64,000 bases of DNA from Adiantum capillus-veneris (Eukaryota > Streptophyta > Polypodiopsida > Polypodiales > Pteridaceae), in the NCBI GenBank assembly GCA_014529385.2, contig CM043943.1, positions 105,540,855 to 105,604,854 of the forward strand, read 5' to 3'. A program made the position numbers and the translations under genes. Positions 33,660 to 46,161 of this stretch are shown piece after piece. The number at the start of each line of letters is the position of its first letter. The stretch's first letter is position 1. A model generated the notes under the pieces. The model did no database searches and was not told where the DNA came from. It worked only from the letters and a program-made list of their open reading frames with translations.

Positions 33660-34390
33660 AGTTATGTAGTCCAGCTTTTATAATGGTGCCTTTTTAAAGA
33701 AGACACTTTTTCCAAAAAATAATAATTTAAAAAAAAATAGTACTTTTACCAAAAATGAACTTCCGTCTCAATGTGACGGGTAAATTTCAGTAACTAAAAA
33801 TGGTTCTAAAACAAGGTGTACACAAGATGGCTATTGTAGAATGAAAAATTATATTCAATGTCTTAAATTAGCCAAAGAAAATCAAATTGATTACAGAGGA
33901 GATTGTTTCCAAAAATGTAAGAGTTACAAAGCTAGAACAGCAATAGCATAGTTCCCTCCATGCCCCAATCCTCTCGGACCTTCATTGTGTCTTCCATTCT
34001 CTTTCCAATCTATAGACATTCTTAACAATAAGTAGACAAACTTTGATGGAGTAAAATTTTGATGGAAGGATTTTCACCTTGTGACCTTGTAGACAAAATT
34101 ATGCTTGTTGAATGTCCTCAAAACCCATAATAGCCAGATGTTCTTGCACATTATTGAGAGTCCAATGCTTGTTCACTTGGACAATCTCCAAAGCATCGTT
34201 GGGCATCCTCATTGATGTCAAAGCTTGCAATAGCACCATCTACACTTTGTAAGGGAGTCTACACTCCAAGATTGCACATCCAACAATTATAGTGAAATTG
34301 TATGTACAAGGAGGTGCAGGATTTTAAATAGCACATCCCAATAACTGATGCTTCAACCTTACAACGATACCTATCCCCATTGTGCATGCC
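33660..34390. other. AT-rich intergenic stretch with no gene
   Basis: AT-rich sequence with A runs. No convincing frame on either strand and no repeat matched elsewhere in the window. Confidence 0.5.
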
Positions 34391-34720
34391 CTACACAAAA
34401 CACCACTCCTCTTCTAAAAGCCTCCCTAAATCCTCATAATGCACATCTTTACATACAAGCATTGTGGTAGTCTCCACAAATCCAAACTCTTTGAAGATAT
34501 GCACAAAATAGTGAATAGGCAAACACCAACTCAAGCCCATAGACCTAGAAGCTTTAGAATATTTCAAAGAGTTTTGGACATCTATTATCATTTTTTGCTT
34601 GACAGATGCTACCGCCCACAAATTTGATCGTGGCCACTCTATACTTAATAAGAAAGATACTTTGATGGGTTCAAGCTTCCCATACCCTTTAGCATTGAAT
34701 GTGCTGAAGAGGCTATGAAC
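34391..34720 (-). pseudogene. Unrecognised host-like coding segment left of A3
   Basis: Minus-strand frame of about 105 codons, open from the A3 border to a TAG at 34393-34391. Contains FNAKGYGKLEPIKVSFLLSI, LSWCLPIHYFVHIFKEFGF and ends LGRLLEEEWCFV. The composition is ordinary for protein. Another minus-strand segment lies just beyond the other end of A3 (39667-39931), so both may be parts of one gene split by A3. Function unknown. Confidence 0.4.
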
Positions 34721-34726
34721 TGATTG

Positions 34727-34955
34727 TGTTGGAATTAGGGTTGCAGAGAAATGCACACAGCTTGGAGAAGATGAATGAAGCTCAAGGCACACAATAGAGT
34801 GTGTTTTACTTAGTGTGCAATGGAAAAGATAGATAGCCCTAGAATGAATGGACGTGTATACAATGCACGGGGGAAAAAACCTCCTAAATAGGGAAAAAAT
34901 GCCTCGCCGGTCCTAGTGTGTTCACACACATCACTACCACATGTATATGGTAACA
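34727..34955 (-). repeat. A3 3' LTR (left end)
   Basis: TGTTGGAATTAG...GGTAACA, very similar to the A2 left LTR; followed by AATCCCCCCTGG. Confidence 0.93.
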
Positions 34956-35081
34956 AATCCCCCCTGGAGTGATGTGGTGAATGAGAGTTCGCACATGAGT
35001 AAAGGGAAATGACATGCCCAGAGGACATGATCAGTCCACAAAGGGGAGTAAGCCCAAAGCTTTGTGGAAAGCTCAAACTTC

Positions 35082-36411
35082 TCACGAGACAATGCCTTTG
35101 TGAAAAGATCTGCAAGGTTGTCCCGTGTTGGCACATAAGCCAAGCTGATCTCTCCTACTGAGAGCCTCTCCTTGAATAGTGGTAATGAACCTCAATGTGA
35201 TTTGTGCGAGCATGAAAAACTGGGTTCCTTGCAACTGCCAATGCACTTTGACTATCAGTGTAGATAGTCTTGTCAGTGTTCTGTCCAACACCCAAATGAG
35301 CCATAAGGCATCTGAGCCATACACACTCAATTGTAGCTGTGAATACTGCCCTATACTCAGCCTCACAACTCGAAGTGGCCACAGTAGGTTGCTTCTTGCT
35401 CAACCATGATATACATGAACAGCCAAGCATGAAACAAAAACCACTTGTGGACACTTGCGTGTCAAAACAACCAGCCCAATTTGAGTCTAAAAAAGCATGT
35501 AAGTCTGGCAGCAATGATCCCCACTTCGGATAAAACAATCCAAGATGTAAAGTGCCACTAAGATAGCAAAAAATCCTCTTGATAGCCTACCAATGCTTAG
35601 AGCTTGGGCTATGCATATCTGCTAACCTGTGAGACTGTAAATTGAATGTCCGGCCTCGTGTTGCATACATAAATGAGGCATCCAGCAGCAGTTTGGTAAA
35701 GAGTGACATTAGCAAGATCACCAGCATCATGAAGACTCAATTTCAAACTTGTTTCCATGGGAGTGGCAATAGGTTTTCAATCCTCAAGTCCAAACTTACA
35801 TAGAAATGTCTCTATGTAACTTTTTTGACACAAGGCAATACCACCATCACACTGCTTAAACTGTATGCCCAAGTAATGATGCAACAACCCCAAATCTTTC
35901 ATCTTGAAAGTAGCATTCAAATCAGCCTTAAATTCAGCAATATGTGCCTCATTGGGACCAGTGATTAGCAAATCATCCACATAAAGAACAACAATTAGAA
36001 GTACATTGCCCTCATGCTTTACATACGATGTGCTTTCTATTGGACTATAAAGCCTCGTTTGACCAAATGAGTGTCAGCTTTCTCATACCAAGCACGAGGA
36101 GATTGCTTCAACCCATACAAAGCCTTCTTACATCTACACACTTTGTCCTCTTGTACTTTCTTGACAAAACCGCGAGGCTGCGTTACATAAACTTCCTCAA
36201 ATATGTCACCATTCAAGAAAGCACTAACAATGTCTAATTGATGTACATCCCAACCAAAATGAGCTGCCAATGCACATAGAAAATGAATAGTAGTCATACG
36301 ACAAGTGGGAGAAAAAGTTTCTTCATAATCTATGCCTTTTTGTTGTGCATAACCCTTTGCAACAAGTCGAGCCTTATGGTGATCGATGTCACCATCCGGC
36401 TTGCGTTTCAA
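35082..36411 (-). pseudogene. A3 reverse transcriptase and RNase H remnant
   Basis: RT: KRKPDGDIDHHKARLVAKGY, FGWDVHQLDIVSAFLNGDIF, FKMKDLGLLHHYLGIQF. RNase H: DSNWAGCFDTQVSTSGFC and CEAEYRAVFTATIECVWLRC. Broken. Confidence 0.9.
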
Positions 36412-36504
36412 CTTGTAAACCCACTTTGTACCAATGGCCTTTTTGCCAGGAGGAAAATCACATAAAGTCCATGTGTCATTTTCTATAAGAGCATCATATT
36501 TTGA

Positions 36505-37816
36505 TTACATGGCAGCCATCCAATTTTTTGAATTCTGTGCTTCATCAAAAGACAAAGGTTCCTCAACATCATGTAGGCTAGACATAGCCAAATCATAACA
36601 GTCTAATGCATAAGATGCATGGCAAGAACTTGAACGAGTACGACTAGAGAAAGGTGCATCCAATTTACTATCACGCAAAGTATGCACCAACCATTTTGGC
36701 ATACCTCTAGCCTGCTGCATATTTTCAGTCCTTTCCTCATCAAGTACATCATGTACATCAGAATCGGTAATAGGTTGATCTGTAATATTATCAAAAACCC
36801 CCATAGGTTGTACATTTGCCTCATTGGAATTTACGTTCAAACTTCCACCACTGAAAAGAGGCAACAAAGTGTCATAAATGTCCTGTGAGCTTACATTATT
36901 GTCTCTAGTACATGACAGCAAGGGCTGAATAAATTTTTCCACCAACAGTACATCTCGTGAAACTAGAATACGCTTTGTTTGCGGATGATTCAACGTGTAA
37001 CCTTTGTTTTCAGCACTATAACGAACAAAAATACATTTGACACCCTTATCATCCAATTTTCTGTGCTGTGTTTGTGGCACCAAAGCATATGCCAAACACC
37101 CAAAAACACGCATGTGCTCTCTATCATGACATGCTTCATATGGAGTAATAGACTGCAAAGCTTTTGTAGGACACATGTTTAGTCCATAAGTGGCACACAT
37201 GATGGCCTTAATCAAAAACGAATGCGGCAAAGCTTGACTTTTGACCATACATCGTGCCATTTCCGTAAGTGACCTATTTTTCTTCTCAGCAACACCATTT
37301 TGTTGAGGTGTATAAGGCACTGTACATTGGTGTTTTATTCCGTGACTAGCCAGATATGCATTAAATTCATGAGACATATACTCCCCCCTCGATCGGAACG
37401 GAGGGTGCCCATAGTAGATTACGAGACATTTTCAACCATAGCCAGAAATTGTTTGAAGCAAATAAAAACTTCGGACTTCGCGTTAAGCGAAAATACCCAT
37501 GCATGCCTGGAGTAATCATCCATGAAAGTCACAAAGTAAAGGTAAGTCCCCAAGGAGGAGTTTGCATGGGCCCACAAACATCACTATGCACAAGCTGCAA
37601 CTTGCATGTGGCCCTAACTGAACCATTCTTTGGAAACTTCAAACACTGCATCTTACCCAAAATATAGCCTTCACAAACACGTTTGACAGGTGCTTCAAGA
37701 GGCGGCAAATAAGCAACCATATTAGATTTCTCCAAATGCAGCAAACTTGCAAAATTCAGATGCCCAAACGTGCATGCCACAACTTTGCATTTGAAATTTC
37801 CCCCTTGAATCTGCAA
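36505..37816 (-). pseudogene. A3 integrase remnant
   Basis: QLVHSDVCGPMQTPPWG at the start, then YTPQQNGVAEKKNRSLTEMA and VFGCLAYALVPQTQHRK, then the linker toward RT (EEPLSFDEAQNSKNWM). One stretch of 290 codons is open. Broken overall. Confidence 0.9.
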
Positions 37817-39308
37817 CTACATTTGCAAAAAAAAATTCACACTTGTCATACAAAGTGAGCTTATACACCTCACGGCACAAAAGGCCAGATGCAACAATTT
37901 CATCACCAGAACTAAGAACATGAATTGTACATTTGTCATCCACAAATTTGACTACAAGTCCAAGTCTAGCAAGTGCAGATACAGACAAAAGATTCTTCTT
38001 GATTCTAGGTACATAAAGTGCATCAACAAGTGTAAAAGAACTGCCATTTGTAGCAGTAAGCACAATCTTTCCAACTCCCCAAACCGGATAAGAGGCATTG
38101 TTGGCACAAGTGACTGAATTCCCATGAGGGACAGACTCAAGAGAGGTAAAAAATTCACGATGTGAGGTAATGTGCTTTGTAGCACCATTGTCAAAATACC
38201 ACATAAGTGAATCTGCAGCAACTGGCATGCATGCAACATGGACATCAGGATTGTAAGTGCACTCTGCACTAAAAGCCCACTCTGCATCAATATCAGCATC
38301 AAAGTCTCCTTTCACAGAAGACTCAACAATGGTTGCATTTGTAGTGGAACCATCATTTGCAGTGGAACCACCCTCTTTCTTCTTAGCCTCTTTGGCCTTC
38401 AACTTAGGACACTCCTTGATCAAGTGATCATTAGCTTTTTAATAATGGCAACGCATCTTCTTTTTGTCTTTATCACCAAAATTTCCATACGAATTGATGC
38501 CAGCAAAAGCATTAGGAACAGAATTTTTGCCACTCGTAGCAAAACCATAAGAAGTGGTTGCATTGTTGTTACCACCCTTTCTTTGAGAAGTAATAAAAGC
38601 ATGTTCAATTGCACGCTATCTAGTCTTGTTTTTTTTGGAAAAGACTCTTGCAATAGCAATGTGCATAATGCATCAAACTTGACAACTTCACAATTTCCTT
38701 GGGTCATAAGTCTCCAAGTACTAGGAAAAGTTTGGTAAGAATCTGGTAAGGCATCAAGAACAGTCTACACAAGGGAAATATATGAAATGACTTCACCTAC
38801 AGAAATAAGTTGCTCATTGATATCCTTGACACCAACAAGAAAAGTTTCCATATCATCTTCCTCATGCATAATCTTCAACTCCAGTTCGTTACGTAGCAAA
38901 GCAATTTTAGCCTCATTGCGACTTGCATAAAGACCAGCCAAAGTATCCAAGTCTGTTTTGCTAATTTTGCTGAATGAATGTGAGGAACAATGGTGCGCTT
39001 CACAGACAACGCAATCAATGCATGAGCCTGCACATCCTTTACATCCCAACGAGATTGTTTTGCCGTAGGCAAAACAACTCTAATAGCAGCAATCCTTACA
39101 ACAAGACCAGCCACATCCTCAACATCGCCTACATCCTCATAACCAGGACGTACATCAATACCATGCAAAATATTCTAGACGCCCTTTGAACAAGAACATG
39201 TTGCATCATGTAAGCCCACATTGGGTAATTGTCCCCATCCAATTTGTCCTCAGCAGCAAACATCTTGAACACATCTGTGTTGTTGTCAACCATGGTAAAT
39301 GTTGCACC
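37722..39308 (-). pseudogene. A3 gag and protease remnant
   Basis: The gag start MVDNNTDVFKMFAAEDKLDG matches A2, followed by the gag core and, from about 38423, the protease region with WYFDNGATKHITSHREFFTS. Broken. Confidence 0.88.
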
Positions 39309-39644
39309 TGATGTGAAAACTACCCAAAAAGAGGAGAAACAAAGCAGGAACAACACGTGCTATATAGCACAAACCGTAGAAGGCTGTAAGGCACCTGTTA
39401 TGCAAAAAACAGCATTAACAAAAAATTTGCACAAAATGACGAAATAGCATGTGCAATACTCTACCTGTAGTGGAAACAGAGGCCGAAATGAGCGCGAATC
39501 AAAAATCTGATCAGACTGAGCTCTACAAGTTCTCCCAAAAATTTTGTCGACCTGTGAACGCTCGCCAAAACTCACTGAAATCGGAGAAAATGAGCAGGCG
39601 TGTGCTAGAGCTGCTGGCGACTAAGCTCGAGAGGATGCAACCTG

Positions 39645-39655
39645 CTCTGATACCA
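39645..39655 (-). other. A3 primer binding site (initiator-Met tRNA)
   Basis: Minus strand reads TGGTATCAGAG, as in A1 and A2. Confidence 0.88.
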
Positions 39656-39666
39656 ATTGTTGGAAT

Positions 39667-39931
39667 TACATTGAGAAAACATGTTGCACAATGGCTATGG
39701 TCACTTTGTCTTTGCGATTCTTGAAGCCAAGGAGCTTTCCTTTCCAATGATGATCCAAGTTTGCATGATTTCGCACACGGTGAGGGCCAATAGCAGATGG
39801 CTGCATGTAAACCCAAGAACCTTTGGTGAACACTTGTGGAACCCACTCACCATTTATATCTCTTGTGAATTGTGGCATGCAAGTGTTGTGACCTCATCCT
39901 TTGGCCGCCTTTGAGGAGCAAATCTGGCCAT
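39667..39931 (-). pseudogene. Unrecognised host-like coding segment right of A3
   Basis: A minus-strand ATG at 39931-39929 in a good context (CCCATGG) starts MARFAPQRRPKDEVTTLA. A one-base shift leads into a longer open frame from 39878: MPQFTRDINGEWVPQVFTKG, SWVYMQPSAIGPHRVRNHAN and KGKLLGFKNRKDKVTIAIVQ, running up to A3. The shift may be a real indel or a sequencing error. Upstream DNA (39932-40260) is purine-rich on the plus strand with short direct repeats around CAATGGGAGGTGG, as in a 5' leader. Family not recognised. Possibly the 5' part of the gene whose later part is at 34391-34720. Confidence 0.42.
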
Positions 39932-40263
39932 GGGTGAGAAAAGAAAATTAGGAGGAGGAGGAGGAGAACCTTGCTTGTTGCTACAATGTAGGTGGGAGAA
40001 AGTGAATGAGTTTTCTTGGTGTGCCAATGGGAGGTGGTAGTGTTAGAGGGGGGGAGGAGCATGGTGGCAATAGAGACAGGAGAAGATGGATGACCCTTGC
40101 TTGGTGTGGCAATGGGAGGTGGGAGGGGAGGAGAGAGGAGCTTCCTTGCTACATCAATGGAGATGGTGTATAGAGAGAGTGTTTGGAGTAGAGGGTGAGT
40201 TTGATGGTTGCAACTAAAGAGGGCTTGGAAAAGGGTTCTAGAGAGAAAAAATCACTTTTTAAT

Positions 40264-40520
40264 TGAGGAATAGTTTTGGAGGAGGCTTTGGATAGTAGAA
40301 AATGATGTTTCAAAAGTATTTGAAATTTTTTATTTTTAGGATTTTTTTGTCACGTTTTGACTTTTGGAGGTCAAAAAATGTTTTTTTGACCATAAAATAG
40401 TTTTAGGGAGGATTTAAGAACATAAGATTTGATTTTTTAAAATTTTAAAAATTTTGGAGTTTTTTCAAAATTGGGCACAAAAAGAGGGAAACTTGGAGGT
40501 TCCTGGTGTCCCCCCACTCT
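40264..40520. other. T-rich spacer
   Basis: Long T and A runs. No coding signal. Confidence 0.5.
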
Positions 40521-40527
40521 CCCCCCC

Positions 40528-40558
<31 letters not shown>

Positions 40559-40569
40559 ACCACCCACCC
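40521..40569. repeat. Poly-C then poly-A run
   Basis: 38 C bases (40521-40558) followed by 11 A bases. Confidence 0.95.
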
Positions 40570-40652
40570 TTTTACTAGGTAAGAGGCCATTTAAGAACTG
40601 TAAGAAATAACTTCAACCGCAGAAAAGAGTTTCTCATTGATATCCTTGATAC

Positions 40653-41394
40653 TGTTAAGTATGGAGCCTGATTTACCCCTTGTAATCTTCTCGTGGTAAA
40701 AGTGCACATTTGTAAGGCCCCCATTATGAGGAGAAGCCATCGTGCGTGAAGGAAAATCACTCGTCGGAAACCAAAATTTTCACGGCCAAAAAATCAGGGG
40801 CAACTTTAGAGGTCTCGGGGGCGCAGGCCCCCGAGACTTTTTTTTTTTCCCTCGCCGGAATATTATGGCCGGACAGCAGCCGGAAAGTGGTTGGAAAACA
40901 ACCGTCGGTTGGCCGGTGGCCGGTGGTCGGAAGTCAATGGCCGGTGGCCGAATTCAAAATCCGACTTGTCTTCTCAAGGGCGGCCACACATGGGCGGATT
41001 GAAGGGTCCGATTTGGACTTAACTACACAAGGGCGGCTACACATGGCTGCCTCTCATGAGAGAGGGCAGCCCTTTTGGCCTATAAAAGGAGGCCATTTCT
41101 ACACACATTTCATAGTGTGAAGTTGATGCAACAAGGTGAGTGTGAGGTGGTGAGAGTGAAGCAAGGAGGGAGCTCCATTAAGGGTATAATCCCTTTGTAA
41201 ACTACTTCTTGTTTTGAAATACTAAAGCCATTGAGTGGCTGCTTTCCCGTGGACGTAGCCCACATTGGGTGAACCACGTATATCGTGTGTACACTCTCTC
41301 TCTCTCTACTCTATAATCTCGTGTATGTAGATATGTCTCTCTCCATTAAGTAATCTACTCAATTATCTATTTAGCTACGTATTATTTCCTACCA
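40653..41394 (+). repeat. B LTR 1
   Basis: Begins TGTTAAGTATGGAGCC and ends TTCCTACCA. It contains GC-rich repeats of the GGCCGGTGG type, a TATA box, and a short CT tract near 41287-41307. Confidence 0.93.
41080..41089 (+). promoter_or_regulatory. TATA box of B LTR 1
   Basis: CTATAAAAGG set inside the near-palindrome GGCCTATAAAAGGAGGCC. The same motif recurs at 45844 and 48160 in the other LTRs. Transcripts of the family are expected to start about 30 bases downstream. Confidence 0.75.
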
Positions 41395-41396
41395 AC

Positions 41397-41408
41397 TGGT
41401 ATCAGAGC
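41397..41408 (+). other. B primer binding site (initiator-Met tRNA)
   Basis: TGGTATCAGAGC, two bases after LTR 1. Confidence 0.93.
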
Positions 41409-41603
41409 AAGGTTTGCTCGTAGCTAAATTATCCCAAGGAAAGGATTCCTTGAATTGAGTGGGAGTTATGGCGGAGGAAGGGAAGCTCAAGATTGAGAAT
41501 TCAACAGTAAAAACTACCAACATTGGAAGATGCAGATTGAAGACTATCTCTACTAGAAGGATCTCTATTTTCCACTAGGCGGTCTTGCAAGAAGCCCGCA
41601 ACA

Positions 41604-42275
41604 ATGGCAGATGAAGCATGGGTTGTCCTTGATCGAAAGGCACTGGGAACAATCCGGTTAAGCTTGGCGTCAACGGTGACCTTCAATGTTTCGGAGATGA
41701 AGACCACGGAGGACTTGATGAAGTCACTTGATGACTTCTACGAGAAACCATCGGCATCCAATAAGATATTTCTTATGAAGCGCTTGTTCAATCTAAAGAT
41801 GGCAAAGAATGGTTCAGTTGCAAAACACCTAAATGACTTTAACACAAACATAAGTCAACTTCGATCGGTGAAAATCAATTTCGATGACGAAGTGCGAGCT
41901 CTCCTTATACTATCATCTCTACCAGATAGTTGGGATAGCCTTGTGATGGCTGTAAGTAATTCTATCTCTGGTACAAATACTCTTAAGTTTGATGATGTTG
42001 TAAGTGTTCTCCTAAGCGAGGAAATACGAAGGAGAAGCACACGAGAATCATCAAGTGCTGCATTGTCCGTGGAAACAAGAGGAAGGCCTAAGAAGACGTT
42101 CAAACGCCAAAAGGGTCGTGATTGCTCAAGACGGAGCAAGTCACGCACAAAGTCAGTTCTTGAATGTTGGAATTGCAGCAAGAAGGGCCACGTCAAGAAG
42201 GATTTTTGGTCCAAGAAGAAGAAGGAGACTGAGTCTCAAGACAACAAGCCAATATCGGAGGCCAATGGCAGGTAA
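41604..42275 (+). pseudogene. B gag region
   Basis: A 223-codon frame with a UBN2-type core (MKTTEDLMKSLDDFYEKPSA, MKRLFNLKMAKNGSVAKHLN, LLILSSLPDSWDSLVMAVSN), then a basic linker and a zinc-knuckle-like segment (CWNCSKKGHVKKD) near 42160-42210. Usual Copia gag layout. Part of a broken element. Confidence 0.9.
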
Positions 42276-42352
42276 AGTAGAGCAAGATGCTCTAATTCTC
42301 TCATTAGACAATGTGTCTAATTCTTGGATAGTAGATTCCGAGGCTTCATTCT

Positions 42353-44509
42353 ATGCGACACCACATAAGAAACATTTCGAAGACTACACCAAAGGTAATT
42401 TTGGGTATGTATACTTGGGAGATGATGAAGCTTGTGAGATTGTCGGCAAAGGTACAGATTCTGTCAAAACTACTAACGGAAATGAATGGAAGCTTAAAGA
42501 TGTTAGGCATGTTCCTTCTTTTTTGCAAAAATTTCATCTCTACAGAACAATTGGACGATGAAGGTCACAACATTGCATTCGGAAACAAACAGTGGAAGAT
42601 CTCAAAGGGATCTTTGATGGTTGCCAAGGGAGAAAAAGTCGGTACACTTTTCTTGTGTACTGTTAGCACACAACCTTCAACTTGTGCAGCAACTACAGAA
42701 GTTGACAGTGCGGTGTGGCACTACCGACTTGGGCATATGAGTGCCAAAGGAATGCAAATCCTTCAAACAAAGAAGCTTCTACCAGGTTTGAAAGAAGTGT
42801 ACTTAGAGTTCTGTGAAGATTATGTTTATGGTAAACAAAAGAGGGTAAAATTTCAAAAATCAGGAGATGAAAGAAAAAATAAACAACTTGAGTTGGTTCA
42901 TTCTGATGTTTGGGGTCCTGCAAGTATACCATCACTTGGTGGCTCATTGTACTATGTAACATTCATAGACGATGCGACTAGAAAAACATGGGTTTATGTC
43001 ATGAAGTATAAATCCGATATATTTTCCATATTTCAAAGGTGGAAAGCCTTTGTGGAGAATGAAACAAGTACCAAGGTTAAATGCCTCAGATCCGACAATG
43101 GAGGCGAATATTGCAGCCAAGCTTTTGAAACCTTTTGTGCTAGCAATGGCATTCGGAGGCAAAGGACAACCCCAAGGATACCTCAACAAAATGGGATTTT
43201 GGAAAGGATGAATAGGAAAATCATGGAGCGAGCACGAAGCATGCGGCTACATGCAGGCCTACCGCTTGAGCTTTGGGCGGAAGCTGTAAGTACGTCTGTG
43301 TACTTAATCAATCGGTCACCCTCAACGGCATTGGATGGGGGAGTTCCAGAAGAGGCATGGACAGGTAAACCGGTGAATTATGCATTTCTCAAAGTGTTTG
43401 GGTGTAAGGATTTCATGCACATAGATAGAAGCCTAAGATCAAAGCTAGATGCAAAGTCCAAAAAGTGTTTCTTCATTGGCTATGGAGAAGGTGACTTTGG
43501 GTATCGCCTATGGAATCCTGAAGATGGTAAAATCTTAAGGAGTAGGGATGTAATTTTTAACGAACAAAATATGTACAAAGATTACTTGGAAAGAAAACAA
43601 ACAAAAGAAACAGGTGATGAGTACATGGAGCTTGAGGACGGTGAAGACTCAAGGACTGCAAACGGTGACAATGTGCAACAACGTCAACCAAATGAGGAGC
43701 CTCAACATATTCCCCGAAGATCTACAAGAGCAAGTAGACCTCCAGAAAGGTTTGTTCCTTCCTTCAACCATCTCTTGATCTCAGATTCTGGAGAGCCAGA
43801 ATCATACGAAGAAGCTATGCAACATGAATCCAAAGAAGAATGGACGAAGAGCATGCAAGTGGAGATGGACTCACTACATCGCAACCAAACATGGGAGTTG
43901 GTTGACTTGCCTAAAGGTAAGCGGGCACTTCAAAACAAATGGGTGTACAAGCTGAAGGAAGAAGAAGGTGGGAAGAAAAGGTACAAGTCTAGGCTTGTGG
44001 TAAAAGGGTTTTCTCAAAAGAAAGGTATTGACTTCAATGAAATATTTTCTCATGTTGTAAAAATGAACTCAATTAGGCTTGTCTTAAGCCTTGTGGCTGC
44101 TCATGATCTAAATCTCGAGCAAATGGATGTAAATACAGCATTCCCTCACGGCGGTGACTTAGAGGAGGAAATCTACATGCTTCAACCAAAGGGGTATGAA
44201 GTAAAAGGTAAGGAGAAAATGGTTTGCAGATTAAAGAAGAGCTTGTATGGTTTAAAGCAAGCATCAAGACAATGGTACTTGAAGTTTGATCGATGGATGT
44301 TGGATCATGAATTCACAAGATGCAACTTGGATCACTGTGTCTACACAAAGAATTTGGGAGATGGGAAATTCATCATCCTAATGTTCTATGTTGATGACAT
44401 GTTAATTGCAAGTGATAACATGCAAGACATCAAAGACCTAAAAGAGGAGCTATCTAAATCTTTTTCAATGAAAGATTTAGGTGTTGCAAATAGGATACTT
44501 GGTATGTAA
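42353..44509 (+). pseudogene. B integrase and reverse transcriptase region
   Basis: One open frame of 718 codons. GAG-pre-integrase (VWHYRLGHMSAKGMQIL), integrase core (ELVHSDVWGPASIPSLGG, KCLRSDNGGEYCSQAFE, IPQQNGILERMNRKIMERAR), then RT (LQNKWVYKLKEEEGGKKRYK, LEQMDVNTAFPHGGDLEEEI, MFYVDDMLIASDNMQDIK). The longest coding stretch in the window. Part of a broken element. Confidence 0.93.
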
Positions 44510-44587
44510 ATATCAAGGGACAGGACAAAGAAGACAATAAAGCTATCTCAAGAAGATTACATCAAGAAGGTACTAGAAAGGTTTGCA

Positions 44588-45349
44588 ATGCAAAATGCAA
44601 AACCAGTTTCTACACCTTTGGCTAGTCACTTTAAACTAACGAAGGATATGTGTCCAAAGACACAAGAGGAGATAGCCTATATGTCTAAAGTTCCATATGC
44701 TGCAGCGGTAGGTTCTCTAATGTATGCTATGGTCTGGACAAGGCCAGACATTGCACATGCAGTGGGAGTTGTGAGTAGGTTCATGGACAACCCAGGTAAA
44801 GAGCATTGGCAAGCTGTGAAGTGGATACTTAGGTATCTAAAAGTGACAACAACAAATGCTTTGTATTTTGGAGAAACTGATATTTTTCTAGAAGGGTATG
44901 CTGATGCAGATATAGCAGGTGAAAAAGATACTCGAAGGAGCACTACTGGCTATGTGTTCATGGTTGGAGGCACAGCAGTAAGCTGGGCTTCAAAGCTGCA
45001 GAAAGTGGTTTCACTTTCTACCACGGAAGCAGAGTATGTAGCAATGACGGAGGCAAGCAAAGAAATTATGTGGCTTCACAGATTCTTAGAAGAGCATGGA
45101 TTCAAACAAGACAATTGTGTCTTGTACAGTGATAGCCAATGCGCTATCCATCTTGCAAAGAACTCAGCCTTTCATTCAAGGACAAAGCACATTGAGGTGA
45201 GATATCACTTCATACGCACTCTTTTGGAAGAGGGACAACTAAAGCTAGGAAAGGTGCATACAAGTGAAAATCCTGTAGACATGTTTACAAAGGTGGTCAA
45301 CAAGGAGAAGTTGAGCTTTTGCTCATCTTCAATCGGCATTCAAGGATAA
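44588..45349 (+). pseudogene. B RNase H region
   Basis: 254 codons with MYAMVWTRPDIAHAVGVVSR, GYADADIAGEKDTRRSTTGY, SLSTTEAEYVAMTEASKEIM and FHSRTKHIEVRYHFIRTLLE, the expected C-terminal Copia blocks. It ends 60 bases before LTR 2, next to a GTGGGAGAT polypurine tract. Part of a broken element. Confidence 0.92.
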
Positions 45350-45409
45350 AAAGCCAGAATGGAAAGCAGTCACAGGTTTGGTTTGGAGATCAGTCTCCAA
45401 GTGGGAGAT

Positions 45410-46160
45410 TGTTAAGTATGGAGCCTGATTTACCCTTGTAATTTTCTGTGGTAAAAGCGCACATTTGTAAGGCCCCCATTATGAGGAGAAGCCATCGTGC
45501 GTGAAGGAAAATCACTAGCCGGAAACCAAAATTTTCATGGCCAAAAATCAGGGACAACTTTAGGGGCCTCGGGGACGGAAGCCCCCGAGACTTTTTTTTT
45601 TCCCTTGCCGGAATATTCCTTTTCGCCGGAATATTATGGCCGGACGGCGGCCGAAAAGTGGTCGGAAAACGAAGGTCGGTTGGCCGGTGGCCGGTAGTCA
45701 ATGGCCGGTGGCCGAATTCAATGGCGGATTTGTCTACACAAGGGCGGCCACACATGGGCGGATTGAAGGGTCCAATTTGGACTTATCTACACAAGGGCGG
45801 CTACACATGGCTGCCTCTCATGAGAGAGGGCAGCCCTTTTGGCCTATAAAAGGAGGCCATTTCTACACACATTTCATAGTGTGAAGTTGATACAACAAGG
45901 TGAGTGTGAGGTGGTGAGAGTGAAGCAAGGCGGGAGCTGCATTAAAGGTATAATCCCTTTGTAAACTACTTCTTGTTTTGAAGTACTAAAACCATTGAGT
46001 GGCTGCTTTCCCGTGGACGTAGCCCACATTGGGTGAACCACGTATATCGTGTGTACTCTCTCTCTCTCTCTACTCTACTCTATAATCTCGTGTATGTAGA
46101 TCTGTCTCTCTCCATTAAGTAATCTACTCAATTATCTATTTAGCTATGTCTTATTTCCTA
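45410..46160 (+). repeat. B LTR 2 (middle)
   Basis: Begins TGTTAAGTATGGAGCC and matches LTR 1 closely, with scattered differences and some length changes. A-family sequence follows directly. Confidence 0.92.
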
Positions 46161-46161
46161 A

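Larger units (their letters stand above)
34727..39668 (-). mobile_element. Copia LTR retrotransposon A3 (fossil)
   Basis: Third long copy of the A family, minus strand, about 4.9 kb. Parts seen: left LTR 34727-34955, polypurine complement, RNase H, RT, integrase, protease and gag remnants, the initiator-Met primer site at 39645-39655, and the inner edge of the right LTR. The right border is therefore taken from the primer site and LTR edge, not from a target duplication. It is broken in about ten or more places, but RT and integrase are better preserved than in A1. Age cannot be read from an LTR pair. Confidence 0.92.
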
